NCBI GenBank assembly: GCA_009780825.1
Contig: WQZH01000015.1
Location: forward strand, 1-52,566
DNA from: Desulfobulbus sp.
GTDB lineage: Bacteria > Desulfobacterota > Desulfobulbia > Desulfobulbales > Desulfobulbaceae
DNA length: 52,566 nucleotides
Direction: 5' to 3'
Part shown: one piece after another, positions 1-7,720 of the stretch
Layout of the letters: each line of letters begins with the position of its first letter
How positions within the stretch are numbered: position 1 is the stretch's first letter
Notes under the pieces: model-generated
Told to the model about the DNA's origin: nothing
Databases searched by the model: none
Seen by the model: the letters and a program-made list of their open reading frames with translations, nothing else
Made by a program: the position numbers and the translations under genes

Positions 1-30
1 GTATCGAGCAACTGACTCTTTTCAAATAGG

Positions 31-116
31 TGACCACCGAATGGTGGTCAGAGGATCTGTTGCATAGACCGCTTTGAGCGGTTCACAATTCCAAGCCACC
101 GGCTTTGCCGGTGGTT
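31..116. other. Cluster of three hairpins, possible end of an IS200/IS605-like element
   Basis: Three perfect hairpins follow one another: TGACCACC/GGTGGTCA (31-50, loop GAAT), ACCGCT/AGCGGT (68-82, loop TTG) and CCACCGGC/GCCGGTGG (96-114, loop TTT). Short imperfect or perfect hairpins next to each other are typical of IS200/IS605 transposon ends and of REP sequences. No transposase is inside the window, so this identity is only a guess; it could equally be the intergenic end of a gene to the left. Confidence 0.3.
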
Positions 117-210
117 AATGACTCCCATTTTTCTATCCATTAACTCCCCTATATTAAAACCAAAACGCTAACCAACCTCATATTTTGGCTAGTTAAGTAT
201 GTAGTTCCCC

Positions 211-238
211 AAAAAAAACCGCTGGCGCCAGCCAGCGG
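211..238 (-). terminator. Rho-independent terminator, leftward
   Basis: On the minus strand an 8-bp GC-rich stem CCGCTGGC/GCCAGCGG with a 4-nt loop is followed directly by eight T residues (211-218). It lies about 40 bp past the end of the small reading frame at 278-379 and could end that transcript, or the longer leftward transcript from the HDOD gene. Confidence 0.75.
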
Positions 239-277
239 GGGAGTCCTCTCGATGATAGATAGAACAGAATTTTCCCG

Positions 278-379
278 CTACGGCGCCCCCATGGGTACGC
301 ACACCACCACAGCCACCACGTTCACGACGGGCAGGATGCCGGAGACCGAACTGGCGATGTTGCGGGAGAAAGTTTTCAT
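278..379 (-). CDS. Possible 33-residue hydrophobic peptide
   Basis: A short leftward frame starts with ATG at 379 and ends with TAG at 278. It encodes a basic N-terminus (MKTFSRN) followed by a hydrophobic stretch rich in Val (LPVVNVVAVVVCVPMG), so the product would be a tiny membrane or exported peptide. In its favour is the strong leftward terminator 40 bp downstream. Against it: there is no convincing ribosome binding site, and although a perfect TTGACA lies at 464-459, no good -10 box sits at the right distance. The stretch may instead be part of an untranslated or small RNA. No family is recognised. Confidence 0.3.
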   Translation of the reverse strand: MKTFSRNIASSVSGILPVVNVVAVVVCVPMGAP

Positions 380-559
380 ATACACTTGTTGGGTTAGACT
401 GGCGCGCCTGTGGCGCTCGCTTGGGCGTGCTTTTTAGCTATCTGAAGTGCTGTGTCGCTGTCAAGAGGAATATTTTTTTTGGGGGGAAGCTTTCTGAGGG
501 ATGCGCGGGCAGGCGATCTGCACCGGACAGGTGGAAGCTCTCCCCAACCACGGAGACCG

Positions 560-1399
560 TCAGAAAAACAAACGCATGATCTCCTCTAAATCAAGTTCGA
601 TCGTCTCGTGCAGCGCCACGCACTCTTCCGGGCTGAGTCCGGTCGCTGGCCAGACCTGAGGATCAGCCGTCAGCACACCCTGGTTGAACAAGCCGTTCTC
701 GTGCTGCGCCCTGGTCAACAGCGCGCCAAGATGCACCAGGGCGGTCTCGACGGGATAGCCTTGCGCCTGTTCCGGTTCGAGGTGACACCGGATCGGCTCC
801 ACCAGACTTTCCGGCAGTTCCCACAGTCGCATGAGTTCGCCGCCGATAACCGTATAGTCGAACCCCAGCAAGGTACGTTCGACCGCGTGGACCGGCAATC
901 CTTCTGCCCGGGCCTGTACCAGGACTTGCTGGGCGAGGTCGGGAATGGCCTGGTACATGAGCAGATGGCCGATGTTGTGCAGCAGGCCGGCGACAAAAAG
1001 ACGCTCCCGGTCGCACTCGTTGGCCTTGTCCGCCAGGAGTCGGCAGGTAACGGCGCAGTAAACGCTCTGCCGCCAGAAACGTTGCATGTCGACGAGGTGG
1101 CTGGTTATGCCCTTGAAGGTGAAGGCAATGGACGTGGCCAGCACCAGATCGTGGATCTGTTTGCTGCCAAGCAGGGCGACAGCCCGGCTGACGGTATCGA
1201 CGCTGATTGCAAAGGAGTAGAGGGAGCTGTTGACGATGCGCAACAGCCGCAAGGTGATCGCCGGATCCTTGTCGATCACCGCCGCCACCTCGGCGGCGGT
1301 ATACTCGGGGTTGTCGATGACCTGGCGCAACCGGATGTACACATCGGGCAGGGAAAAGAGGCGGGCCGCATGGAGGACGTCATGGAGCAGAGGGTTCAT
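560..1399 (-). CDS. HDOD domain protein
   Basis: This 279-residue protein is an HDOD-type signalling protein, a cytoplasmic all-helical domain related to HD phosphohydrolases and usually tied to two-component or c-di-GMP signalling. The HDOD core runs from about residue 10 to 215. The place where an active HD enzyme has His-Asp reads LLHNIG (H141-N142), so the metal-binding Asp is missing and no hydrolase activity is expected, as in most HDOD proteins. The ATG at 1399 is preceded by a clear AGGAGA; the frame stays open about 180 bp further upstream, but that part is low-complexity and overlaps the end of the protease gene. It lies 131 bp after the envelope operon and may be cotranscribed with it. 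Its partner is not evident from the sequence. Confidence 0.85.
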   Translation of the reverse strand: MNPLLHDVLHAARLFSLPDVYIRLRQVIDNPEYTAAEVAAVIDKDPAITLRLLRIVNSSLYSFAISVDTVSRAVALLGSKQIHDLVLATSIAFTFKGITSHLVDMQRFWRQSVYCAVTCRLLADKANECDRERLFVAGLLHNIGHLLMYQAIPDLAQQVLVQARAEGLPVHAVERTLLGFDYTVIGGELMRLWELPESLVEPIRCHLEPEQAQGYPVETALVHLGALLTRAQHENGLFNQGVLTADPQVWPATGLSPEECVALHETIELDLEEIMRLFF

Positions 1400-1530
1400 G
1401 GGTTCTCCTGAAAAAGCAACGCCTATCGAGGACAGGACGAGCATTTCGACGCCGGCATCCGGGCGCGGTTTCCTGCCTTCATGGCCTTGTCTGCCCGTCT
1501 GTCCAGATGCCTCGACGGTCGAGGGTGGAC

Positions 1531-3234
1531 TCAATCCTGGCGGACTCCTCCTTGGCGGATGCTGATTGCATATCTGCATTCACCGTCCGTTCCCACCAAA
1601 CGCAGCGTATAGGTGTCTGTTTTCGGCGCGGCGAACGGGATGGTGAAGGTCTCCGTGCCATCGTATCGTCTGGAGGGGTTCAGGTAGACGGGCCCATCGG
1701 TTGAATCGACAACCTCTACAGTATATTTACCTGAATCTCCAGACCCTGCAAAATAAAAACGGACGGTCTGGAGCGACTCAAGCTGCAAACGGTATTCCGC
1801 CACCGCTCCCTGGGCGAGGTGGCCTTCCGCTTGGGCGCCGCCGACAACGAGAATATTGGCCTCACCCCGCAGTTGGGCATTGCTGGCAATCGGCAGAAGC
1901 TGCAGCGCATAGCTCCCTTCTCCCTCGGCACCTTTGATGCAAATGGTATATTGTCCCGTTTTGGGCGGCGTGAACGGAATGGCGACAGGATCGCCCGCAC
2001 TGTACGCTTTTCCTGCGTCCCGATACACGGATTTGCCGTCTGCATCGACAATGTCCAGGCTGTACCGCAGACGGTCTTCGGAGGCGGGCAGGACAATTCG
2101 GATCGGACTGTTTTCTTCCAGAGAGGTGAAATATTCGGCCACTGCCCCTTGGGCAATGAGGCCCTGAACCGCCCCGCCGCCGATATGGATGGCGTTGGTC
2201 TGGCTCCGGAGATACGCATCGGTGGTGATGGGCGTCACGGTGAACGCATATTTGCCTTCCCCCTTGGTGCCGATGATGAACATGGAATACACGCCGCTCC
2301 TCGGAGGAGTAAACGGAATACTGGTGGCCTCCGTGCCGTTCAACGAACGTTTTTTGTTCTGGAAAACGATACGGCGCGCTGAATCCAGAATTTCGAGGTT
2401 GAACTGTTCGCTATCGCCGGTCGGGAGGAAACTCAACCGTATCGGGCTGTTTTCCTCCAATTTGATGGAATGCTCGGCCACCGCACTTTTGGCGATGACG
2501 CCGCTGAATTCCTGCTCCTTGCCTGCCATCTCCCTGCGCCTGGCCTTTTCCGCCATTGGCGCATCGCTTTTTTTCGGGGCAACGGCGGGCGGCGCGTTGA
2601 GGGCTTTGTCCCCGAAGAAGAGCGCAACCGTCTGGGCCAGGGCGTCGCTCCGGACCACCTGACCGACATTGTTGGTGACGGAGAGGAGCATGCCGGCAAA
2701 ACGGCCGGCAATGTAGAGCGGACTGCCGCTCTCGCCCTTGGCGAAGGAGGTCCCGGCATCCTGGGGAGCAACGCGGATGGTGCGGAACTGGTCGTAACCG
2801 ACGATATTGACGGGGGTAATGCGGATGCTGCCATCAGCGAGCATCGTGCGCAGTTCGCCGCTCTTTTCAGCAGTCAGGAGGGTATCCAGGGGGATGTTCG
2901 CAAAGTAGGCGCCAGCCTTGCACGGGATTGGATCGGTGGACATGATCCGGAGCACGCCGATGTCTCCGGGAAACGATTCGATCATTTCCGCCGCATATTC
3001 TCGTTTGTCGGCGAGGGTGACGTCAATGTGCAGGGCACTGTCGACCACGTGCAGCGGGGTGATACAGAGGCATTCTTCTCCACGCTGCCGGAAAACGCCT
3101 TGGCCGGTCTCGTTGTTGTCCGTTTTGATATAGACATCGGAGGCCATGCCAGAGCGGACATCGGCGATTTGGGCACCGGTGCAGAGGAGGCACGCGAGCA
3201 GGAACACAGACCAGGAGGAGAGGAAGTTGTTCAT
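1531..3234 (-). CDS. Exported trypsin-like serine protease with three tandem C-terminal beta repeats
   Basis: The 567-residue product starts with a signal peptide (MNNFLSSWSVFLLACLLCTG). The first 200 residues read as a chymotrypsin-fold peptidase: His62 in TPLHVVD, Asp91 in PGDIGVL and Ser169 in KGESGSPLY are in the right order for the catalytic triad. From about residue 235 to the end there are three copies of a roughly 110-residue unit. Each starts with a G.IA.(S/G)AVAE(H/Y)-type strand and ends with an IPF..P..(S/T)..Y.(M/I)...G..GE..YA pattern, resembling bacterial pre-peptidase C-terminal (PPC) domains. The ATG overlaps the stop of the gene before it (ATGA), so translation is probably coupled. 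The likely role is a periplasmic or surface protease; its substrate is unknown. The family call is by motif only. Confidence 0.75.
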   Translation of the reverse strand: MNNFLSSWSVFLLACLLCTGAQIADVRSGMASDVYIKTDNNETGQGVFRQRGEECLCITPLHVVDSALHIDVTLADKREYAAEMIESFPGDIGVLRIMSTDPIPCKAGAYFANIPLDTLLTAEKSGELRTMLADGSIRITPVNIVGYDQFRTIRVAPQDAGTSFAKGESGSPLYIAGRFAGMLLSVTNNVGQVVRSDALAQTVALFFGDKALNAPPAVAPKKSDAPMAEKARRREMAGKEQEFSGVIAKSAVAEHSIKLEENSPIRLSFLPTGDSEQFNLEILDSARRIVFQNKKRSLNGTEATSIPFTPPRSGVYSMFIIGTKGEGKYAFTVTPITTDAYLRSQTNAIHIGGGAVQGLIAQGAVAEYFTSLEENSPIRIVLPASEDRLRYSLDIVDADGKSVYRDAGKAYSAGDPVAIPFTPPKTGQYTICIKGAEGEGSYALQLLPIASNAQLRGEANILVVGGAQAEGHLAQGAVAEYRLQLESLQTVRFYFAGSGDSGKYTVEVVDSTDGPVYLNPSRRYDGTETFTIPFAAPKTDTYTLRLVGTDGECRYAISIRQGGVRQD

Positions 3235-4247
3235 TTTTTTGTATGCAGGGCATGGAAGGCGAGAAGCCGTGAAAGAAAAACCAGCATTCCGGGAACGGTG
3301 AGCAGCACCGCCCAGGTAATCACCAGTTCCTCGTCCTTGCCGAGTTTTGACCACAGATTATTCTGGATTTGGATATGGGTCGCTCCGAATTTTTTCACCA
3401 TCGCCGATTTTGCCTCGACAATGGCCACCACCTGCAAACCGCGGTTGGTGTCGAAGGTGACCAGCCCGCTCGTTTTGGGATGTTCGGGCTGAAATTGAAT
3501 TTCGTCGCCCAACTGCAGTTTATAGGGATCGACCTTGTAATGATTTGCGGACAACAACTGCCTGGCGATCATCTGAATTTCCCCATCGATCAGCAGTCCG
3601 CTCAACTGCTGCACGCCATAGGCCGGCACCCGGCCCACGATCAGCGGGCCGTCGAGATTATATTTCCACGATATGTCCTGGCCCAACAGGGCCTCGGGAT
3701 CGTTCAGCACCAATTCAACGGACGACGGCAGGTTGGCGACGGCTTCATCCTGGTCATTGTACACCACCACAGGGTTGGCGCTCTTGATCTGAATATGCAC
3801 GGCTCCTCGGCCTATCCTGGAAAAAACGATATGAGAGGCGCCTTGAAGCTGGACGGAACCGCTGCCTGGAATGGAGATGGATTTTGATCCGGCCGCCGCT
3901 GCGGCCAGGGGATCGAACCGTCCCGTGCTCTCTTCCTCCCAACGAACGGTGGCATTGTGCAAGGGAATGCGCGGCGGAACAATGCTTTCGGGCTGATATT
4001 CGATTTGTTCCGTGCGGGCGGTCAGGATGAACGTGCCGGTGCTCGTCGTATTGATGATGATCTTCGCGATCAGAAAGATCAGAAACGCCAGATAGATGCA
4101 GAAAACAACGGTGATGCAGTTGAGCGTTTTGGGGTAACGATCTGCCAGAACGGAAAATTTCCTGTTTTCCGGCTCGTAGAGGACAGCGGCGAGGACGATG
4201 TTGCGGATGACCGAGAAGGCCCTTTTGCAAGGTTTGCGGGGATCCAC
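3231..4247 (-). CDS. Hypothetical two-TM membrane protein
   Basis: A 338-residue protein of unknown family. One membrane segment lies near residues 43-65 (TLNCITVVFCIYLAFLIFLI) and a second near the C-terminus (about 308-330), so the central 240 residues form one soluble domain, most likely periplasmic. That domain is rich in beta-type sequence (SISIPGSGSVQLQGASHIVF). The start is GTG at 4247, with AGGATAGGG upstream and only 8 bp after the previous gene. The stop overlaps the ATG of the protease gene. The tight spacing suggests that it works with the protease, for instance as a membrane anchor or regulator, but nothing in the sequence shows a reaction. Confidence 0.65.
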   Translation of the reverse strand: MDPRKPCKRAFSVIRNIVLAAVLYEPENRKFSVLADRYPKTLNCITVVFCIYLAFLIFLIAKIIINTTSTGTFILTARTEQIEYQPESIVPPRIPLHNATVRWEEESTGRFDPLAAAAAGSKSISIPGSGSVQLQGASHIVFSRIGRGAVHIQIKSANPVVVYNDQDEAVANLPSSVELVLNDPEALLGQDISWKYNLDGPLIVGRVPAYGVQQLSGLLIDGEIQMIARQLLSANHYKVDPYKLQLGDEIQFQPEHPKTSGLVTFDTNRGLQVVAIVEAKSAMVKKFGATHIQIQNNLWSKLGKDEELVITWAVLLTVPGMLVFLSRLLAFHALHTKK

Positions 4248-4255
4248 GCCCTATC

Positions 4256-4957
4256 CTATCTCACGGGAAATTCCACATTCGGCAGTCTGCTCCCAAAACT
4301 GTTGCGCACGAGGAAGATGCTCTTGGGTGTATCGAGCACCTCTTTGGCGATGGTGCATTGGGTATCATAGGCAATCGTGCTGTCAGCGGCGATTTTGGTG
4401 CAGGGGATTCGTTCCGTGCGTCCGGGAATGCCGATGACCGTGTCGGTATTGCCTGAGTTGACGTAGAGGACATAGTCGGCCTGATACGTTTCTCCCCAAC
4501 TGGCAGGAACGTATTTCAGATCCGAGGCGACGCAGCCCTGCTTGGCGATTGCGGCGAGCACCACCAGGGAGTCGGGTGCGTAGCCCGACATCTGTTCCTG
4601 ATATTTCGAAGGGAGTTCGACGTTGATCGTTCCTGCCGGCTGGCTGCCGAGGGCATATTGCCAGGAAGCCGCGTAGCGGCCGTCCCGGCTGGCCATGTTC
4701 ACGCAGAGCATATCTTGCGGATCGTTGAGATCACGCTGGAGATAGATGTAGAGCTGGTGCGTATCGATCCGTTCCAAGGGGCTCTTGTACATGAACCCGG
4801 CCCGGATGCCTCCGGATACGGTGACCTTTTCGAGAAACGATTCCTTGAACTGGTTCTGGTCCAGGACAATCTTCCACTTGTGTTGCGCCTGCGCTTCGCC
4901 GTAAGCGACAAGCAGGGCGATCAGCAGGCTGCCGATCAGGAGATGACGTACATTCAT
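4256..4957 (-). CDS. Hypothetical exported protein
   Basis: The 233-residue product begins with a signal peptide (MNVRHLLIGSLLIALLVAYG, probable cleavage after AQA). The mature part has several Cys residues (ML-C-VNM, KQG-C-VAS, RIP-C-TK, TQ-C-TIA) that could form disulfides in the periplasm. No family is recognised. I chose the ATG at 4957 because the frame upstream of it lacks protein-like composition and this start gives the signal peptide. It lies 38 bp after the lipoprotein gene and 8 bp before the two-TM protein gene, so it belongs to the same operon. Confidence 0.65.
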   Translation of the reverse strand: MNVRHLLIGSLLIALLVAYGEAQAQHKWKIVLDQNQFKESFLEKVTVSGGIRAGFMYKSPLERIDTHQLYIYLQRDLNDPQDMLCVNMASRDGRYAASWQYALGSQPAGTINVELPSKYQEQMSGYAPDSLVVLAAIAKQGCVASDLKYVPASWGETYQADYVLYVNSGNTDTVIGIPGRTERIPCTKIAADSTIAYDTQCTIAKEVLDTPKSIFLVRNSFGSRLPNVEFPVR

Positions 4958-4995
4958 GACTGTCGACCTGTGCGGTAACAGGGGCCCGGCCCGGT

Positions 4996-5268
4996 TTACC
5001 GGCACGGCGTAATACTGCGAAGGCTGTCCTTGGTCCAGATGTTCTGCCCATCTGGCGTCTTGCCGTCCATTTTCCATTTCTCGGATACGCTGAGACAGTA
5101 GGAGCCGAGGTTGAGCGTTTCCGTGGGCTTTTCGGCGGGGGCTTTTTCACCGATGAACATCCATTCGGGATTGGCGGAACTGTAGTTGGGGTTGATGGTG
5201 GCGGCGTTGCAGCCGGTCAAGATGACGGCAAGCAGAACCACACCGGGAAGGAGACCTTTGTTTTTCAT
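4996..5268 (-). CDS. Small lipoprotein
   Basis: A 90-residue protein with an N-terminal lipoprotein signal: MKNKGLLPGVVLLAVILTGC, where LTGC is the lipobox and Cys20 the lipidated residue. The mature part is about 70 residues with two further Cys and no known domain. The ATG at 5268 has GGAGAGATAATC in front, an ideal ribosome binding site; a longer frame exists upstream but does not look protein-like. It is the first gene of the four-gene envelope operon that ends with the protease, and it probably sits in the inner leaflet of the outer membrane. Confidence 0.7.
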   Translation of the reverse strand: MKNKGLLPGVVLLAVILTGCNAATINPNYSSANPEWMFIGEKAPAEKPTETLNLGSYCLSVSEKWKMDGKTPDGQNIWTKDSLRSITPCR

Positions 5269-5376
5269 GATTATCTCTCCAGAAAATAGGTGCTCAGACA
5301 ATCGAATAACGGCCGCACGGCACGTCCCTGCCGGGTTTGGCGACCGGGGACGCTGCTGGTCGGCACAATCGTCGCT

Positions 5377-5405
5377 ACTATAGTGCACTTCGTCTGCAAA
5401 AACAA
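5377..5405 (-). promoter_or_regulatory. Possible sigma-70 promoter of the lipoprotein-protease operon
   Basis: On the minus strand TTGTTT (5405-5400) and TATAGT (5382-5377) are 17 bp apart, about 110 bp before the lipoprotein start. The -10 is good and the -35 is weak. Confidence 0.4.
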
Positions 5406-5472
5406 GACGGAGAGGCTCATGATGAGGGGCTGTTGCCGCTGATTTGGTCATGATCAGCCTCTTCGCTCTTTT

Positions 5473-6156
5473 TCAGCACATCCGTTCCCTGGACCAGTCG
5501 TTGTGCTCGAATTGGCTATGATCGGGTTCGGGCGGCTTGATTTCGGCCATGCGCTGGCGCAGCCAAATCTGGACCTTGGGAAATTCGGCGACAAACTCGG
5601 CCAATGCCTTGCCCCGGTGGCTCACCCGGCTCTTTTCGGCCATGGACACCTCGGCAAAGGTCTTGCCGAACTCGGGGAAGAAAAAGACCGGATCATAGCC
5701 AAAGCCCGAATCGCCCCGCCGCTCGGTAGTAATTTCTCCATCGCAATGGCCCTCCCAGGTCAGGGCTGGCCCCGCCGGAGTAGCCAGTGACAGGACGCAG
5801 ACGAAGTGAGCCGCCCGGTTGCCCTTGCCCGCCATTTCTCCGAGCAGTTTTTCGCAGTTGTCCCAATCGGTCGCTTTCAGTCCGGCGTAGCGGGCCGAAT
5901 AGACGCCGGGCCGGCCATCAAGGGCATCGACCGCCAGGCCGGAATCATCGGCCAGGCATGGAACTCCCAGTACTTTGGCATAGTGCAGAGCCTTTTTGTA
6001 GGCATTGTCATCGAAGGTGGCGCTGTCCTCAACCGCCTCCGGCATGGGGCCGAAATCACCGAGCGATTTGACCATCACCGGAAAATTTTTGAGCAGTTCC
6101 TTGATTTCCTTCAATTTGTTCGCATTGCTGGTTGCCAGCACAATGATGTTGTCCAT
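5473..6156 (-). CDS. rdgB: XTP/dITP diphosphatase (RdgB/HAM1)
   Basis: A 227-residue nucleotide-pool cleaning enzyme that hydrolyses ITP, dITP and XTP to the monophosphates and so keeps deaminated purines out of DNA and RNA. Family motifs are present in order: ATSNANKLKEI at the N-terminus, LADDSGLAVDALDG with acidic metal ligands, GFGYDPVF and SHRGKAL near the C-terminus. It is about 25 residues longer than typical members because of a charged C-terminal tail (after IWLRQRMAEIKPP). The ATG at 6156 has GGAGAAATGAT upstream. It follows queH by 66 bp on the same strand, so the two are probably cotranscribed. Confidence 0.95.
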   Translation of the reverse strand: MDNIIVLATSNANKLKEIKELLKNFPVMVKSLGDFGPMPEAVEDSATFDDNAYKKALHYAKVLGVPCLADDSGLAVDALDGRPGVYSARYAGLKATDWDNCEKLLGEMAGKGNRAAHFVCVLSLATPAGPALTWEGHCDGEITTERRGDSGFGYDPVFFFPEFGKTFAEVSMAEKSRVSHRGKALAEFVAEFPKVQIWLRQRMAEIKPPEPDHSQFEHNDWSRERMC

Positions 6157-6222
6157 ATCATTTCTCCAAACATGCTTGGGTTGAATCGAGGGGAAGGGAG
6201 AACAGACCGGGCTGGGGATGCA

Positions 6223-6768
6223 TCATTTATGGTTGCGCATCCTCTTGTCGTAGCGTTCCTGTTCGCTGTAGATGCAGCCGCAGTAGGGCTGCCGGTACAA
6301 GCCCAAGCGAATGGATTCGTCGATTCCCTCCTGCCAGCCAACCCGGAAATCCTCATAATACCAGCCAATGCCATGCGCCTTTGCCAACTGCTCGCCCTTG
6401 GCGTTGAGCAATTGGTGATTCTGGTATCGCGAGTACAGCAGGGTGCTGGAAAAGGCGTCGAACCCGCCTGCGGCCGCCTGCGCCGCCACTGTCTCCAGAC
6501 GCAGATCATAACACCGGGCGCAACGCTCCGCTTCGTGAAACACGATCCGGCGCAAATACTCGGTGAGGCCGTATTGGTCATCGATCTTCAGCGGGCAACT
6601 GGACGCCTCGGCAAACTGGCGGACCGTGTCGAGACGGCGGCGGAATTCCCGGTAGGGATGGATGTTGGGATTGTAGAACAAACCGGTTACTTCGCATCCC
6701 CGCTCCCGGAGCCGGCGGAGGGGATATACCATGCAGGGGCCGCAGCAGACATGGAGCAGAATGCGCAT
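6223..6768 (-). CDS. queH: Epoxyqueuosine reductase QueH
   Basis: A 181-residue protein of the QueH (DUF208) family, which carries out the last step of queuosine synthesis, reducing epoxyqueuosine to queuosine in tRNA. It is the non-homologous replacement of QueG common in anaerobes. The cysteine motifs that bind metal and the Fe-S cluster are visible: HVCCGPC at residues 6-12, ERCARCYDLRL in the middle and YCGCIYSE near the end. I use the ATG at 6768 (AAGG 7 nt upstream); a GTG directly before it is also possible. A 63-codon frame ends exactly on this start (TGATG) but has no ribosome binding site and no recognisable content. Confidence 0.93.
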   Translation of the reverse strand: MRILLHVCCGPCMVYPLRRLRERGCEVTGLFYNPNIHPYREFRRRLDTVRQFAEASSCPLKIDDQYGLTEYLRRIVFHEAERCARCYDLRLETVAAQAAAGGFDAFSSTLLYSRYQNHQLLNAKGEQLAKAHGIGWYYEDFRVGWQEGIDESIRLGLYRQPYCGCIYSEQERYDKRMRNHK

Positions 6769-6980
6769 CACTTGACCTTAAAAGATTTGGCGGCGGAGCC
6801 GTTGCTCCAGCCACCGGTGGAGGGGGTGGCGACGGTGTTTTCCCGGCAACCCAGCAGGCCGGCGGCCCAAGCAGGATGCCGAGCTATTGCGTGACGACAG
6901 ATTGGATCGATGCATTCCCGGTTCTGTTCGGAGCCAACCGGACTGGTGATAGCTTTCATGCAGAGGTCAACGGAGTAATA

Positions 6981-7009
6981 TTGACAGTGTTTCTTCGAGG
7001 TGGTATGTA
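6981..7009 (+). promoter_or_regulatory. Sigma-70 promoter of the tRNA-Ser pair
   Basis: A perfect TTGACA (6981-6986) and TATGTA (7004-7009) are separated by 17 bp. The predicted start lies a few bases before the first tRNA at 7021. Confidence 0.8.
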
Positions 7010-7020
7010 GTTGCCGCTAT

Positions 7021-7106
7021 GGAGGGATGGCCGAGTGGTTTAAGGCGGCGGTCTTGAAAACCGTTGTGCGCAAGCACCGTGGGTTCGAATCCTACTCCCT
7101 CCGCCA
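7021..7106 (+). tRNA. tRNA-Ser (anticodon TGA)
   Basis: A complete class II tRNA: acceptor GGAGGGA pairs with TCCCTCC, the anticodon loop CTTGAAA gives TGA, the long variable arm is TGTGCGCAAGCAC, the T loop is GGTTCGAATCC and the 3' CCA is encoded. It reads UCA and wobble serine codons. Confidence 0.97.
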
Positions 7107-7126
7107 GAAAACCGAAAACTGATATT

Positions 7127-7219
7127 GGAGAGATGACCGAGTAGGCCGATGGTGCTCGCCTGCTAAGCGAGTGTGGGGGTTATACTCCACCGAGGGTTCG
7201 AATCCCTCTCTCTCCGCCA
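7127..7219 (+). tRNA. tRNA-Ser (anticodon GCT)
   Basis: A second class II serine tRNA 20 bp downstream of the first: acceptor GGAGAGA/TCTCTCC, anticodon stem-loop CTCGC-CTGCTAA-GCGAG with anticodon GCT, a long variable arm (GTGGGGGTTATACTCCAC), T loop GGTTCGAATCC and an encoded CCA. It reads AGC/AGU codons. The two are probably processed from one transcript. Confidence 0.97.
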
Positions 7220-7257
7220 TTTCATAGTTCAGCGTCGTCCGCTGAAGTCCCGCATGG

Positions 7258-7299
7258 GCCGGAACCTCCAAGAGAATCGAGGATTCCGGCCTTTTTTTG
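7258..7299 (+). terminator. Terminator after the tRNA-Ser pair
   Basis: The stem GCCGGAA-CCTC / GAGG-A-TTCCGGC, with one bulged A, is followed by seven T residues. It lies 40 bp after the second tRNA. Confidence 0.85.
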
Positions 7300-7631
7300 T
7301 CCTGCACAGTTTTATTCCGCCCATTGACATCCGCTCTCTTTTGTCGGCATCGTTGTTGGTAGCAGCGCCAAAAGAAGGCTCCTGCCAACGAAAAAAGGGA
7401 AACACATGCCGCTGGGCGATACCATTTAAAAACGCCAAGCCAATATCACAGTTGGTGGGGCATCGGGTATGCTGGCTGTTAGATAGAGACCCCTGTGGCC
7501 GGGTAGTCAAAATATTGGCCGATTGAAGAGGGGAAAAGTTTTGTCTGCGATTGCGTGTATATTTGATTTTTCAATTTTTTAATTATAATTATTCCATGAT
7601 GTTATAAAATACTTGTTGGTCCGACATTCCC
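7300..7631. other. Intergenic stretch without a recognisable gene
   Basis: About 330 bp between the tRNA terminator and the terminator of the ankyrin-protein gene. Short frames on both strands show no start signals or familiar motifs. The last 70 bp are very AT-rich. The 3' side of a tRNA is a usual integration site, but I see no integrase and no repeated tRNA 3' end here. Confidence 0.5.
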
Positions 7632-7677
7632 AAAAAAATCAAGGGGTTACAGGTTTGTTGCTGTAAGCCCTTGATTT
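7632..7677 (-). terminator. Terminator of the OmpA/ankyrin operon
   Basis: The inverted repeat AAATCAAGGG-G-TTACAG / CTGTAA-G-CCCTTGATTT has an 8-nt loop. On the minus strand it runs into seven T residues, as expected for leftward termination 45 bp after the ankyrin-protein gene. The symmetric stem could also work from the right-hand direction. Confidence 0.85.
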
Positions 7678-7720
7678 GTTCGCTTGCATCTTGATGCGGA
7701 GGCATCCGTCGTTTCTTACC

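Noticed and set aside
252..437. 61-codon rightward frame at the left edge
   Set aside because: Covers the terminator-linked region on the opposite strand and has no ribosome site or motif.
6768..6959. 63-codon frame ending on the queH start (TGATG)
   Set aside because: No ribosome binding site, no familiar motif and low-complexity end; the overlap is probably chance.
7021..7219. tRNA-Ser genes as attachment site of an integrated element
   Set aside because: No repeated tRNA 3' end and no integrase are visible on either side.
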